In this document: positions 1 to 9,100 of the stretch, piece by piece | Layout: every line of letters starts with the position of its first letter | Numbering within the stretch: position 1 is the stretch's first letter | Origin: JANXSD01 sp043758125 | GTDB taxonomy: Bacteria; Bacteroidota; Bacteroidia; AKYH767-A; OLB10 | Length of the DNA: 18,477 nucleotides | NCBI GenBank assembly: GCA_043758125.1 | Contig: JAYVOC010000088.1 | Span: 1-18,477, forward strand | Direction of reading: 5' to 3' | The notes under the pieces: model-generated | What the model was told of the DNA's origin: nothing | Database searches by the model: none | Seen by the model: the letters and a program-made list of their open reading frames with translations, nothing else | Program-made: the position numbers and the translations under genes

Positions 1-546
1 AATACAACCATCAGAGAATTTGTTACCATCAATAAAGGAACAAACGCATTAGGGAAAACAGAAGTTGGTGCAAATTGCTTGTTAATGGCCTATGTACACG
101 TTGCACATGATTGCATTATTGGGAATCATGTAATACTTGCTAATTCAGTAAACCTCGCAGGACATGTTACTATAGAAGAGTGGGCAATATTAGAAGGATA
201 TGTTGGAGTATCCCAATTTGTTAGAATTGGAACCCATAGTTTTATTGGAGGACAAACAGGAGTTCGTAAGGATGTACCACCATTCGTAAAAGCTGCGCGT
301 GAACCTCTATCGTATGCTGGAATAAATTCAGTGGGCTTACGCAGAAGAGGATATACCCAAGAAAGTGTAAATGAAATTCAAGAAATTTATAGAATTATTT
401 ACCAGCAAGGATATACAGTAAACAAAGCATTAGGTATTGTAGAACAAGAAACTGCTACATCTCAGCACCGTGATAAAATTCTATCATTCATTCGTTCTGC
501 AGATCGAGGAATTATGAGAGGCTTTAATGCTATTCAACAAGAATAA
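1..546 (+). CDS. lpxA: Acyl-ACP--UDP-N-acetylglucosamine O-acyltransferase, 5'-truncated by the window edge
   Basis: Cytoplasmic enzyme of the first step of lipid A synthesis: transfers a 3-hydroxyacyl chain from acyl carrier protein to the 3-OH of UDP-GlcNAc. The reading frame is open from base 1, so the start lies upstream; the TTG at 79 is an internal leucine codon. Visible residues begin NTTIREFVTINKGT, a hallmark of the left-handed beta-helix hexapeptide repeats. The VHVAHDC segment carries the His equivalent to catalytic His125 of E. coli LpxA (window residue 36, bases 106-108). The helical C-terminal domain follows (GLRRRGYT, then IYRIIYQQGYT) and ends in the usual SADRGIMRGF-type tail. 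About 80 N-terminal residues are missing compared with the roughly 260-residue family. The next gene starts 11 bases downstream in the same direction, suggesting co-transcription. Assignment is firm. Confidence 0.96.
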   Translation, partial: NTTIREFVTINKGTNALGKTEVGANCLLMAYVHVAHDCIIGNHVILANSVNLAGHVTIEEWAILEGYVGVSQFVRIGTHSFIGGQTGVRKDVPPFVKAAREPLSYAGINSVGLRRRGYTQESVNEIQEIYRIIYQQGYTVNKALGIVEQETATSQHRDKILSFIRSADRGIMRGFNAIQQE

Positions 547-557
547 GTTTTTTATTA

Positions 558-1184
558 ATGACACGAATAAAGCTAAATGCTGTTGGTAAACAATACGATG
601 AAAAATGGATTTTCAGAGGAATAAATCTCGAATTAACTAACACTAATCATTTAGCAGTTACAGGATATAATGGCTCTGGAAAATCGACATTTTTGCAATT
701 ACTTTCTGCATACACTTCACCAACGGAAGGGAATATTGAATTTTCAATAAATGAAAAGTTAGTTGATCCAAATAATTGGTATGAACACATAACTTGTGGC
801 GCACCTTATATCGATTTACCAGAAGATCTTACACTCCGTGAAAATGTTCGCTTCTTCAATTCATTTAAAAAATTCCAAAACAATTTATCTGTTGAAGAGC
901 TTTCAAATGTTTGCAAACTAAACGAATCGATTGACAAACAAGTAAAATATTTTTCGTCAGGAATGAAACAACGATTAAAACTTGCACTTGCTATTACAGC
1001 AGATGTTCCAGTATTGTTTTTGGATGAACCTACCTCGAATCTCGACAGTAATGGAGTTGAATGGTATTGTGCAATGATGGACGAATATGCGAAAAATAAA
1101 CTAGCCATTATTTGTTCTAATAATCAGCTCTCAGAAACGAAATCGTGTAATGTGTTTATTAATATTAACGATTACCATAATTAA
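558..1184 (+). CDS. Small ABC transporter ATP-binding protein with non-canonical Q- and H-loops
   Basis: A 208-residue stand-alone ABC ATPase. Walker A is GYNGSGKST (36-44), the signature is SSGMK (133-137), Walker B is VLFLDE (152-157) with the catalytic Glu kept, and the D-loop is SNLD (160-163). The Q-loop region reads ITCGAPYIDLPEDLTLREN, with no glutamine at the expected place, and the switch histidine position lies in CSNNQ (186-190), where Asn stands in for His. From memory, ABC proteins encoded next to lpxA in Bacteroidota share such an APY(I/L) segment, so this may be a subfamily trait rather than decay. No permease partner is next to it. The start ATG lies 11 bases after lpxA with no obvious Shine-Dalgarno site. 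The substrate is unknown; a role linked to envelope biogenesis is only inferred from position. Confidence 0.9.
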   Translation: MTRIKLNAVGKQYDEKWIFRGINLELTNTNHLAVTGYNGSGKSTFLQLLSAYTSPTEGNIEFSINEKLVDPNNWYEHITCGAPYIDLPEDLTLRENVRFFNSFKKFQNNLSVEELSNVCKLNESIDKQVKYFSSGMKQRLKLALAITADVPVLFLDEPTSNLDSNGVEWYCAMMDEYAKNKLAIICSNNQLSETKSCNVFININDYHN

Positions 1185-1335
1185 TTTTATTTTTTTTCTG
1201 TAACAAATACGGCACTTTTTTCATACAATTTGCATCTGTTTCTTACAGTTGTTTGTATTCAAATTAAATTGTTTTTTAAAAGATTAATTTTCATCCTATT
1301 TTTCATGTACCAATAATTGAACAAATAAAACTATC

Positions 1336-1488
1336 ATGATTAATGATTCAAGTACTAACAATTACCAAAGAATACCCAACACATCAAAAAAGACAAGCAC
1401 AAGAATTGCCATTCCTGAATTACTATGCTTTGTGATTGAAGAATCATTAATTATGGGGATGCTTATCTCTATGTTTTGCTTAGTTTAA
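1336..1488 (+). CDS. Possible 50-residue small protein, unrecognised
   Basis: An ATG-to-TAA frame of 50 codons. The N-terminal half is polar (MINDSSTNNYQRIP, then a Lys/Thr/Ser-rich stretch). The C-terminal half is hydrophobic (around LLCFVIEESLIMGMLISMFC), so it could be a single-pass membrane peptide. No family is recognised, there is no clear ribosome binding site, and an open frame of this size can occur by chance. It lies next to decayed coding sequence, so it may itself be debris. Confidence 0.15.
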   Translation: MINDSSTNNYQRIPNTSKKTSTRIAIPELLCFVIEESLIMGMLISMFCLV

Positions 1489-1550
1489 AATGCAATATGT
1501 ATTTCTGTTTTATTTAAAAATACAACTGGATTCATTTCTAAATTCATGAA

Positions 1551-2039
1551 CTATTTTTTCGAATTTTTCTCATTAAAAGCATAAATAGGAAGTATTCCAT
1601 CCATCAGTTCTTTTTGTCTTTCAGAAGCTAATTCTTCAATTAGATTTTCATGCTGTTTAAAATTATCTTGAATAATAAAATCACTTCCTTTTGCCGAATA
1701 AATTGGCTTTTAAAATGCGCAACAGGAAGCATTAATTTCGGCTAATCATTTTGCTGAACCGCTTTACTTAAACTTCCATTAAATTGCTTGATTTCATCTC
1801 GAAAGAACTTAATTCTGTTTTGCCATTAATCAAGTTTTTAATTCATCGTGCTGAGTTGCTGAATTGTGTGTAGGGGATTTAGGTTTAGTTGAGTTTTATA
1901 AAAACGAAATAGAGCTGTATAATTTATATAGCACTATTATTTAATCTTTTGAAGAAAGCACAAATGAAAAACTACCTGTACGTGAATAAACACCTTGATG
2001 CAATACAACATTTTTCGTATTTTTTTCGAAAGGTTTCAT
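1551..2039 (-). pseudogene. Decayed minus-strand gene of unknown function (stops plus two compensating frameshifts)
   Basis: Read from the ATG at 2039, the minus strand gives 32 protein-like codons (MKPFEKNTKNVVLHQGVYSR, then TGSFSFVLSSKD) and then TAA at 1941-1943. In the same frame, after another stop, it continues NSTKPKSPTHNSATQHDELK. The middle is readable only in a shifted frame (RIKFFRDEIKQFNGSLSKAV, QQND, a stop, then PKLMLPVAHFK). The first frame resumes at 1709 with KPIYSAKGSDFIIQDNFKQH, then about 30 more codons (including ERQKELMDGILPIY) to TAG at 1551-1553. The whole span is 489 bases, a multiple of three, so the first and last segments share a frame. This is what a roughly 160-residue gene broken by point mutations and two small indels looks like. 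I do not recognise the family. Confidence 0.5.
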
Positions 2040-2260
2040 GATTTAGTGATTTTTTAATCGATTCTAATTACAAATTAAACCAATCCTTACAGCGATTTTG
2101 ATTTTCGAAACCTTTTACAAACTATTTATAACGAACAACTTAGGTGCAAAGCGATTCCTTTTCAATTAAAAAAACTCAAACATCTCCTTAATTTCTTACA
2201 TAAGTTTTAGAAATCAGATTAAGATCATTTCAAAATTGATTCTGAGAGTAGTTTGCAGTC

Positions 2261-2716
2261 ATGAAATCAACAATGGATATGAAACAGGTCTCAAAATTAA
2301 TGTTTGCAATATTGTGTTTAACACTGTTATCAAATTTCTCTTATTCCCAAGTACAGTTTTCAAGAAAATACAGAGTCGTCGCCTATAAAGCTGGAAATCC
2401 ACAAGTATTTTCTATCTCTAATGAAGCAGAAGTTATTCCTTCCATGTCGATATATGTTCCTAATACTTTCACTCCAAATGGGGATGGTATAAATGATACA
2501 TTTGGAATTGCGGGTGAGGCCATAAAAGACTTTAGTATTCAAGTTTATAATAGATGGGGTGAAATGATTTTCGAATCCGCAAATCCAAATCAACGTTGGG
2601 ATGGAACTTTTAAAGGTGAAAAAGTTCCTCAAGGTGCGTATGTGTACCGACTAACTGCTCAAGGTGCATCAGGCAAAAAAGAAAACAGAGAAGGCAACTT
2701 AAATGTGATTCGATAA
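2261..2716 (+). CDS. Short secreted protein consisting mostly of a T9SS type B C-terminal sorting domain
   Basis: 151 residues. The N-terminus is a signal peptide (Lys-containing start, hydrophobic core LMFAILCLTLL, likely cleavage near FSYSQ at 26-30). A passenger of only about 35 residues follows (VQFSRKYRVVAYKAGNPQVF onward). From about residue 66 to the end is a gliding-motility-associated C-terminal domain (CHU_C, type B), with VPNTFTPNGDGINDTF, the core YNRWGEMIFES and the ending GAYVYRLTA...NLNVIR. This domain normally sits at the end of large adhesins and directs export through T9SS, usually with a PorP/SprF-type outer-membrane partner; no such gene is visible here. In-frame ATG codons at residues 5 and 7 are alternative starts. 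The protein may be a mini-substrate, or the surviving tail of a larger gene. Confidence 0.85.
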   Translation: MKSTMDMKQVSKLMFAILCLTLLSNFSYSQVQFSRKYRVVAYKAGNPQVFSISNEAEVIPSMSIYVPNTFTPNGDGINDTFGIAGEAIKDFSIQVYNRWGEMIFESANPNQRWDGTFKGEKVPQGAYVYRLTAQGASGKKENREGNLNVIR

Positions 2717-2832
2717 TGACACTACTTTTAATCTCATATCTCATTAATAAATTCTGGAAAAGGCAAGAAAGCCCTCTTCAATATTTAAACGAACGCCTTC
2801 GAATAGCAGCTATTAAACTAGGTATTTTATAA
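2716..2832 (+). CDS. Possible 38-residue ORF overlapping the preceding stop codon
   Basis: The ATG at 2716-2718 shares one base with the TAA of the preceding gene (TAATG), an arrangement compatible with translational coupling. The frame encodes 38 residues: a short hydrophobic start (MTLLLISYLI), then a basic segment (KFWKRQE), then LNERLRIAAIKLGIL, which could be an amphipathic helix. No family is recognised and the length is within what chance allows, so confidence is low. Confidence 0.15.
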   Translation: MTLLLISYLINKFWKRQESPLQYLNERLRIAAIKLGIL

Positions 2833-3117
2833 GCAGATAACTTACTAGAAAGAATATCCTTTTCTTATGGGTGAACGTTCCATTAATAATGGTGAACACC
2901 AAAATTGTATTGGCTAAACATCAGATTTTGAAGTTTAATGATATATTTTTGTATTGATTTTCAATATGTTATATTCAATAAGGAAAAAAATACTAGGTTA
3001 ATCTCATTTTCCTATTACATTTGAGATGTCCACACCAAAAAACCTTCATTTAATCCAAAGCAAAGAACTCCTACATCGGGATGTAGAAGTTTTTTTGCGC
3101 CAATCACACACCTAAAA
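2717..3117. other. Intergenic region before the first giant gene
   Basis: About 400 bases that hold only the doubtful 38-codon frame (2716-2832) and, near the end, a terminator-like hairpin (3066-3096). I see no other gene. A TATTTTTG at 2944-2951 fits the Bacteroidota -7 consensus TAnnTTTG but lacks a properly spaced -33 element. Confidence 0.6.
3066..3096 (+). terminator. Terminator-like hairpin just upstream of the first giant gene
   Basis: Stem AACTCCTACAT (3066-3076), loop CGGG, and ATGTAGAAGTT (3081-3091) pair over 11 positions with one C-A mismatch (3070/3087); a run of six T ends at 3096. It has the form of a rho-independent terminator. It lies 350 bases after the type B sorting-domain gene but only 21 bases before the ATG at 3118, so it could end upstream transcription or act as a leader/attenuator hairpin for the giant gene. 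Confidence 0.7.
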
Positions 3118-6100
3118 ATGATTAAAAAGAAATTATCCGTTACACGGATGCTAATGCTAGGTATTTACGGAATTCTAGCAACATTAGTAAATGTAAAAGA
3201 TGTAGACGCCCAAACGTGGACACCAAATAATTATTGGACGTTTGATGGCTCAAATTCTTTATCTGATTCTATGAGCAGGTCAAACCTTAACCCAAGTTAT
3301 TTTGGTTCTACTTATACTGTAAGTGCTGCTCAAGGTGGAATAGGAACAGGAAAATTCATGACATTTAATGGTTCTGAAAAGTTAATCGTTGCATCAAATC
3401 CATTAGCTCTTGATACGGGATTTACTATCGAACTTTTGGTGCGATTTGGACAGAATTCCCATGAGACAATGGAAATTTTTGGAAGAAGAGATGCCGCAAT
3501 AAGTATCAGATTTGGTTTCCCATTTATTCGTTTTGGTACTCGTTCTATTCCTAATGGAGGAAGCTCATTAATTACTGATACTTATGAAATAGAATTAAAG
3601 GGAATCGGCAGAGGTACTTATGGCTATTACACAGATAACAATTGGCATCACTTAGTTTTTAAATATGATGCAAAAGCAGGTGTTAAAGAAGTTTGGGTTG
3701 ACGGACAGTTACCTATTGGATTTAGCAAGACATTGCCGGCTGGGAGAATTCCTACTAATGCAACAAATTCTAATGATAATGTTTGTGATTTAAATACTAC
3801 TACAACTTATTATTCTTTCATAGGTGATATTGATGAATTAGCTACCTATACTTTTCCTTTACCTGGCGCAATGATCTTTAAACATTATAACGAGTCTTTG
3901 CAACATCAACATTTTAGTTTTAGCAATTCAACAACTCCTCCTCCTGCGCCTAGCTCTATTGTAGGATCAATTGACATAACTGAATATGCACCGGGACACC
4001 CTAATGCAAATGTAGATGCAGTAACACAGTTACAAACTTTTCCATCTTCTAGGTTTAAGCCAGGAAACACGCTCTTTCCAAATATTCAAGTTTTTAATCC
4101 TGCGCATATTGCAGGTTGGCTCACTTCAAATTATACAAATACACAATTAATTAACCGTAGTAAAGATGTTCAAAAGGAATTAGTAACAAATTTTAATTAT
4201 GCTTTTCAATTATCGAATAATTCAGGATCTGTTTCAGCATTTTCAGATACCAATACTTTTCCTGGTGCATGGATTAAATATGCGAATCAAAATACTTCTT
4301 GGAGAACGTCTGTTAATTCTTATTGGCCTCAGTTAATACCAAAGGATGCTGGAAAAACTTCTAAAGAACCATATATGAGTTGCAGCTGTCAACCAAATAG
4401 TTCTTACCTTAAAAATGCTGCTGGGCAATTTTTAGATCAATGGGGAAATGTTGTTACGTCATATAAAGTAATTAGCCCTGAGGCACCGACGGATTCCATT
4501 AAACTTGATGGCCAAACTCAACGATATTATCTGGATCAATTAACAAAAAAACTAACCAGACCTTTAGATGTTATTTTCGAAAATGGAGAAGCTACTCCAC
4601 GATGGGAACAAGCAGCATTGACTAGTGACCCAACTGTATTAGCTGCTTTCAACGCTAGCGGTTTAAATAATTGGCATAAATACATGGGAAGAGCAATGAA
4701 TCGCTTCTCAAGTGCCTATGTGAATGAATTTAAAACTTTGCCGTCATTAGCAAATACTAGATTTATCTATTATCAAATTAATGGAAACCCACAATATAGC
4801 TGGGATTATGCAGAAACTCGTACACTTGAAACTCAAATTAATTCGCAATATTATTCTTCAGGTGACATCTACATGAAATGGGCTTGGAATTGGAGATATT
4901 GGTCGGCAGATGCGCATGGCTGGCAATTCCTTATCGACTCTCGCCTACCTGAACTTACCATTGGAGATAAATTATACGGCCCTACTGTTTGTCCAGGTTG
5001 GGATAATAATGAGGAATCAAATGTTCGTCCGGCACAATGGTTAGGATTCTTAAAAGCTGTAGCAATGACCGGTGCTGAATATTTTAATACTGGTTACTTT
5101 GTTGAGCAACTGCCTTACCAAAACCCGATGAATTATGTTTGGGAAATGGCTATGCCAGGATACGCTCAAGGAATTACAAGTAGATATGAAGACCTACTTA
5201 AAAACGGATACATAATGGGTGGAGATATGCCCAATAACATTATTACCAATACAACTCAACCTGGTTATTCTTTTTATGCTGGTGATGTGCGAAAATTAGT
5301 TGTCGTACGTAAATCAAATACGATTGCAAAATATGCTATCACGGGAACAATTCAACCAAACTCCAATGTTCAAGGAAATGCAGATTTAAATTCTACTGCA
5401 ACGATTAATTTAGATGGACAAAAATTAACGTTCAATATCCGTCGACAAGGAAGTACTTATATTTATGACAACTCTAACACTTCATTACCTGTATTCTATC
5501 AACTTGATGCATGGCATGAAGCTTCTCATCCATATTTTTGGGATAAATCATTTAAGTTAGAGGCAGAACTTTTTGATAACGTTAATGCAAGTGTAGAAAT
5601 TAAAACAGAAGTTCCTGCTGGAACAAAAGTTGGAGATTTTACTAATTACACTTCTTACATTGGCTTTAAATCTCCATCTACTGCGGAATATAATTTCACC
5701 CCACGTGGAACCACAACTTCAAACTATTATGTTTGGGTTCGAGCACGTTCTAAAGATGGAAGTAATACTGGATTTAACTTGCAATTAGATGGAACAATAA
5801 ATCATAGTGTTGCTTGTGTAATTGGTACAACTTGGACGTGGTATTGTTTCAATACTTCTAATAGCTTACCAATTGCTTATTCAAATCTTTCACTTCAAAA
5901 TCATAAGCTAGCTGTTACTGCAACTACAGCAATGTTAGAAATAGATCAAATTACTGTCACTCCACAATCTGGAAATTACTATTCCGTATTTGCAGCAGCA
6001 TGTAATGCAACTACGCCTCCAACTGCAACTATCACCGCTGCAGGTCCTATAACGTTTTGTCAAGGAAACAATGTAATATTATCTGCAAATACAGGTACTG

Positions 6101-9100
6101 TTTATCTATGGTCAAATGGGGCTACAACACAAAATATAACAATTAGTACCGCAGGAAACTATACTGTTGCTGTAACAAGTGCAAACGGAACGGCTATCTC
6201 TTCTCCAACTGCTGTTGTAGTAAATACTATTCCAACAAATACTATTACTACATCCGGGCCAACCACATTCTGTCAAGGTGGAAATGTGACATTAACTTCA
6301 TCCTCTACTAGTGGTACTTATCTTTGGTCCAATGGTGTTACTGCTGCTTCAATCAATACATCAACTTCTGGAAATTACAATGTTACTGTAACAAGTGCTA
6401 ATGGATGTTCTTCTACTTCTGCAATCACTTATGTTATTGCAAGTAGTACGGTACCATCTATAATTACAGCGAGTGGTGCAACTACTTTCTGCCAAGGTGG
6501 AAATGTAAACTTAACGGCAAATACCGGCATCGCCTATAAATGGTCAACAGGTGCAACAACTTCTTCTATTAATGTTACAACAACGGGAAATTACTCTGTG
6601 TCCGTAACTCAGTCAGGTGGATGTTCTACAACCTCTTCTGCAATTGCAATTACAGCGAGCAATTCAATACCTGCAACTATTTCAGCTAGTGGTCCCGCTA
6701 CATTCTGTTCTGGTGGATTGGTTACTATTACTGCAAGTTCAGGAAGTTCCTATAAATGGTCGAATGGTGCAACAACGCCCTCAATCGCGTTAAGCTCTTC
6801 TGGAACCTATAATGTAACTGTCACTCAGTTGGGAGGTTGCTCCTCAACTTCTTCTGCTTATGTTGTTTCAGTACTACCACTCCCTACAAATGCAGTTACG
6901 ACTTCTGGTGCCTTAACATTTTGCCAAGGTGGTTCTGTGAATTTAACTGCTAGTGCTAGTTTATCCACATACAAATGGTCGACTGGAGCAACTACAGCAT
7001 CAATAAATGCAAGTTCATCTGGAAGCTATCTTGTTACTGTTACTGGATCTAATGGATGTTCTTCAGTGTCATCTTCATACGTTGTTTCGTCAACGCCTTC
7101 TGTTCCATCAACTATAACAGCTGGAGGACCCACCACCTTCTGTATTGGAGGAAATGTTACTTTAACAGCAAATGCAGGTAGTGCATTTTTATGGTCAACA
7201 GGGGCTACTACTGCTTCAATTTCAGTGTCAACTAGCGGCAACTATGCTGTTTCAGTTACCCAATCAAGTGGCTGTAGTTCTTCGTCATCTCCATTGTCAA
7301 TTACGGCAAGCAATGCTGCTCCTGCAACTGTCACTGCAAGCGGTACAACTACTTTTTGTCAGGGTGGTGCGGTAACATTATTTGCAAGTTCTGGAAGTAA
7401 TTACCTATGGTCTAATGGAGCAACAACTTCATCAATTTCATTGAGTAATTCAGGAACCTATAATGTAACAATTACACAGGCAGGTGGATGTAGCTCAGTT
7501 TCTTCTCAAACATCGGTTGTAGTAAATGCTATTCCTTCACAAACTGTCAATACATCAGGACCAACAACTTTTTGTCAAGGAAATTCAGTTACACTATTTG
7601 CAACCGCAACATCCTCTACCTTTAAATGGTCAACAGGTGCTACAACCGCTTCAATTATTGCTAATACCTCAGGAAATTATAATGTAACTATAACTGGAGC
7701 TAATGGATGTTCTATTCAATCAATTGTAATACCAGTTACTGCTAGTAGTAATGTTCCAGCAACAATTACTACTAGTGGTTCTACTACATTTTGTGTAGGT
7801 GGCAACGTAACATTAACAGCAAATAGCGGAACAGCTTATTTATGGTCGAATGGTTCAACTTCTTCCTCAATAAATGTGACTACAACTGGATCATATACTG
7901 TTCGAGTATCACAATTAGGTGGATGTAGTGCAACTTCAGTCGCAACTACAGTAACTTCTTCCTCTTCAGCACCTGCTACTATTACTGCGAGTGGTCCAAT
8001 TGTATTCTGTCAAGGAAGTAGTGTTACATTAACAGCCAACACAGGTAGTTCATATCTATGGTCTACAGGGGCAACTACTGCATCTATTACAACAGTTTCA
8101 TCTGGGAATTTCTCTGTAACAGTAAATCAATTGGGCGGATGTAATGGAGTATCACCGATTACTAATGTGAATGCAATTACCAATATTCCTGCATCAATAA
8201 TAGCAAATGGCCCACTTACTTTTTGCGGAGGAGGAAGTGTAATCTTAAATGCAAATTCTGGTTCTGCTTATTTATGGTCTAATGGCGCTACTACTTCTTC
8301 TATTACGGTAAACACCACTGGCTCCTATCTCGTTACTGTATCACAAAATGGTGGATGTACTTCAATAGCACCTTCCGTAAGTGTGAACGCAAGTTCTGGA
8401 TCATCTACACCTGCAACAGTATCCCCATCAGGTTCAGTTAGCATTTGCCAAGGAGGTAATACAACCTTTACTGCAAGTACTGGAAGTATTTATCTATGGT
8501 CAACTGGAGCAACAACTGCTTCAATAATTGCAACATCATCTGGAAATTATTCAGTAACTGTTACGCAGTCAGGTGGCTGTTCTGCAGTTTCAACTCCAAG
8601 CACATTATTAGTAAATCCAATCGCAAGTTTTACAATGGGTGTAAGTGGTCCTTTGTCATTTTGTAGCGGAGGAAATGTAGTTTTCTCTATAGTAAGCTCT
8701 ACTCCGAATATTGGATATGTTTGGTATAAAAACAATGTGGTGATGAGTGGGGTATCAACCTCAAGTTATACTGCTTCAACTGCGGGGACTTACCTTGCAA
8801 GAGTTCAACTTGGTGGCTGTGGTGCATTCTCTAACAGATATTCAGTAACTATTCCCTGTCGTGAAGGTGAAATCATAAACAAAAGTGATTTTAACTTTAC
8901 GGCCTACCCAAATCCTTTTGTTGATGGAACGACACTTGCATTTGAATTAACTGACCCAACAGAAGTTACTGTTCGAATATTAGATATGTCAGGCAAACTA
9001 ATTGATATTCTCCTCAACAAAATAAATGTTAATGCTGGTGAAACTAAAATAGAATATGCAACAAGTAATTTAGCAAACGGTATTTATATTGCAGAAATAA

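Larger units (their letters stand above)
1185..2260. other. Long gene-poor interval containing gene debris
   Basis: Over 1 kb of AT-rich sequence without an intact gene of normal length. It holds one small open frame (1336-1488, plus strand) and a minus-strand decayed gene (1551-2039). I see no RNA gene, CRISPR array or insertion-sequence ends. Bases 2040-2260 upstream of the next gene show no convincing promoter beyond AT-richness. Confidence 0.6.

Noticed and set aside
2028..2115. Nine-base inverted repeat AAAGGTTTC / GAAACCTTT about 70 bases apart
   Set aside because: Too short and too far apart to claim as transposon ends or an operator; one arm lies in the start of the decayed gene.
2944..2951. 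TATTTTTG, matching the Bacteroidota -7 promoter consensus TAnnTTTG, upstream of the first giant gene
   Set aside because: The nearest TTTG upstream (2927-2930) is only 13 bases away instead of about 19-21, and such a match is not rare in AT-rich DNA.
7026..8735. Several minus-strand and alternate-frame open frames across the Ig-like repeats
   Set aside because: They are by-products of the repetitive, stop-poor coding sequence of the giant gene and show no independent protein features.
6019..8865. Regular roughly 216-base repeats considered as a possible non-coding repeat or CRISPR-like array
   Set aside because: The period is a multiple of three, the frame is open throughout, and the units encode a known Ig-like domain pattern.
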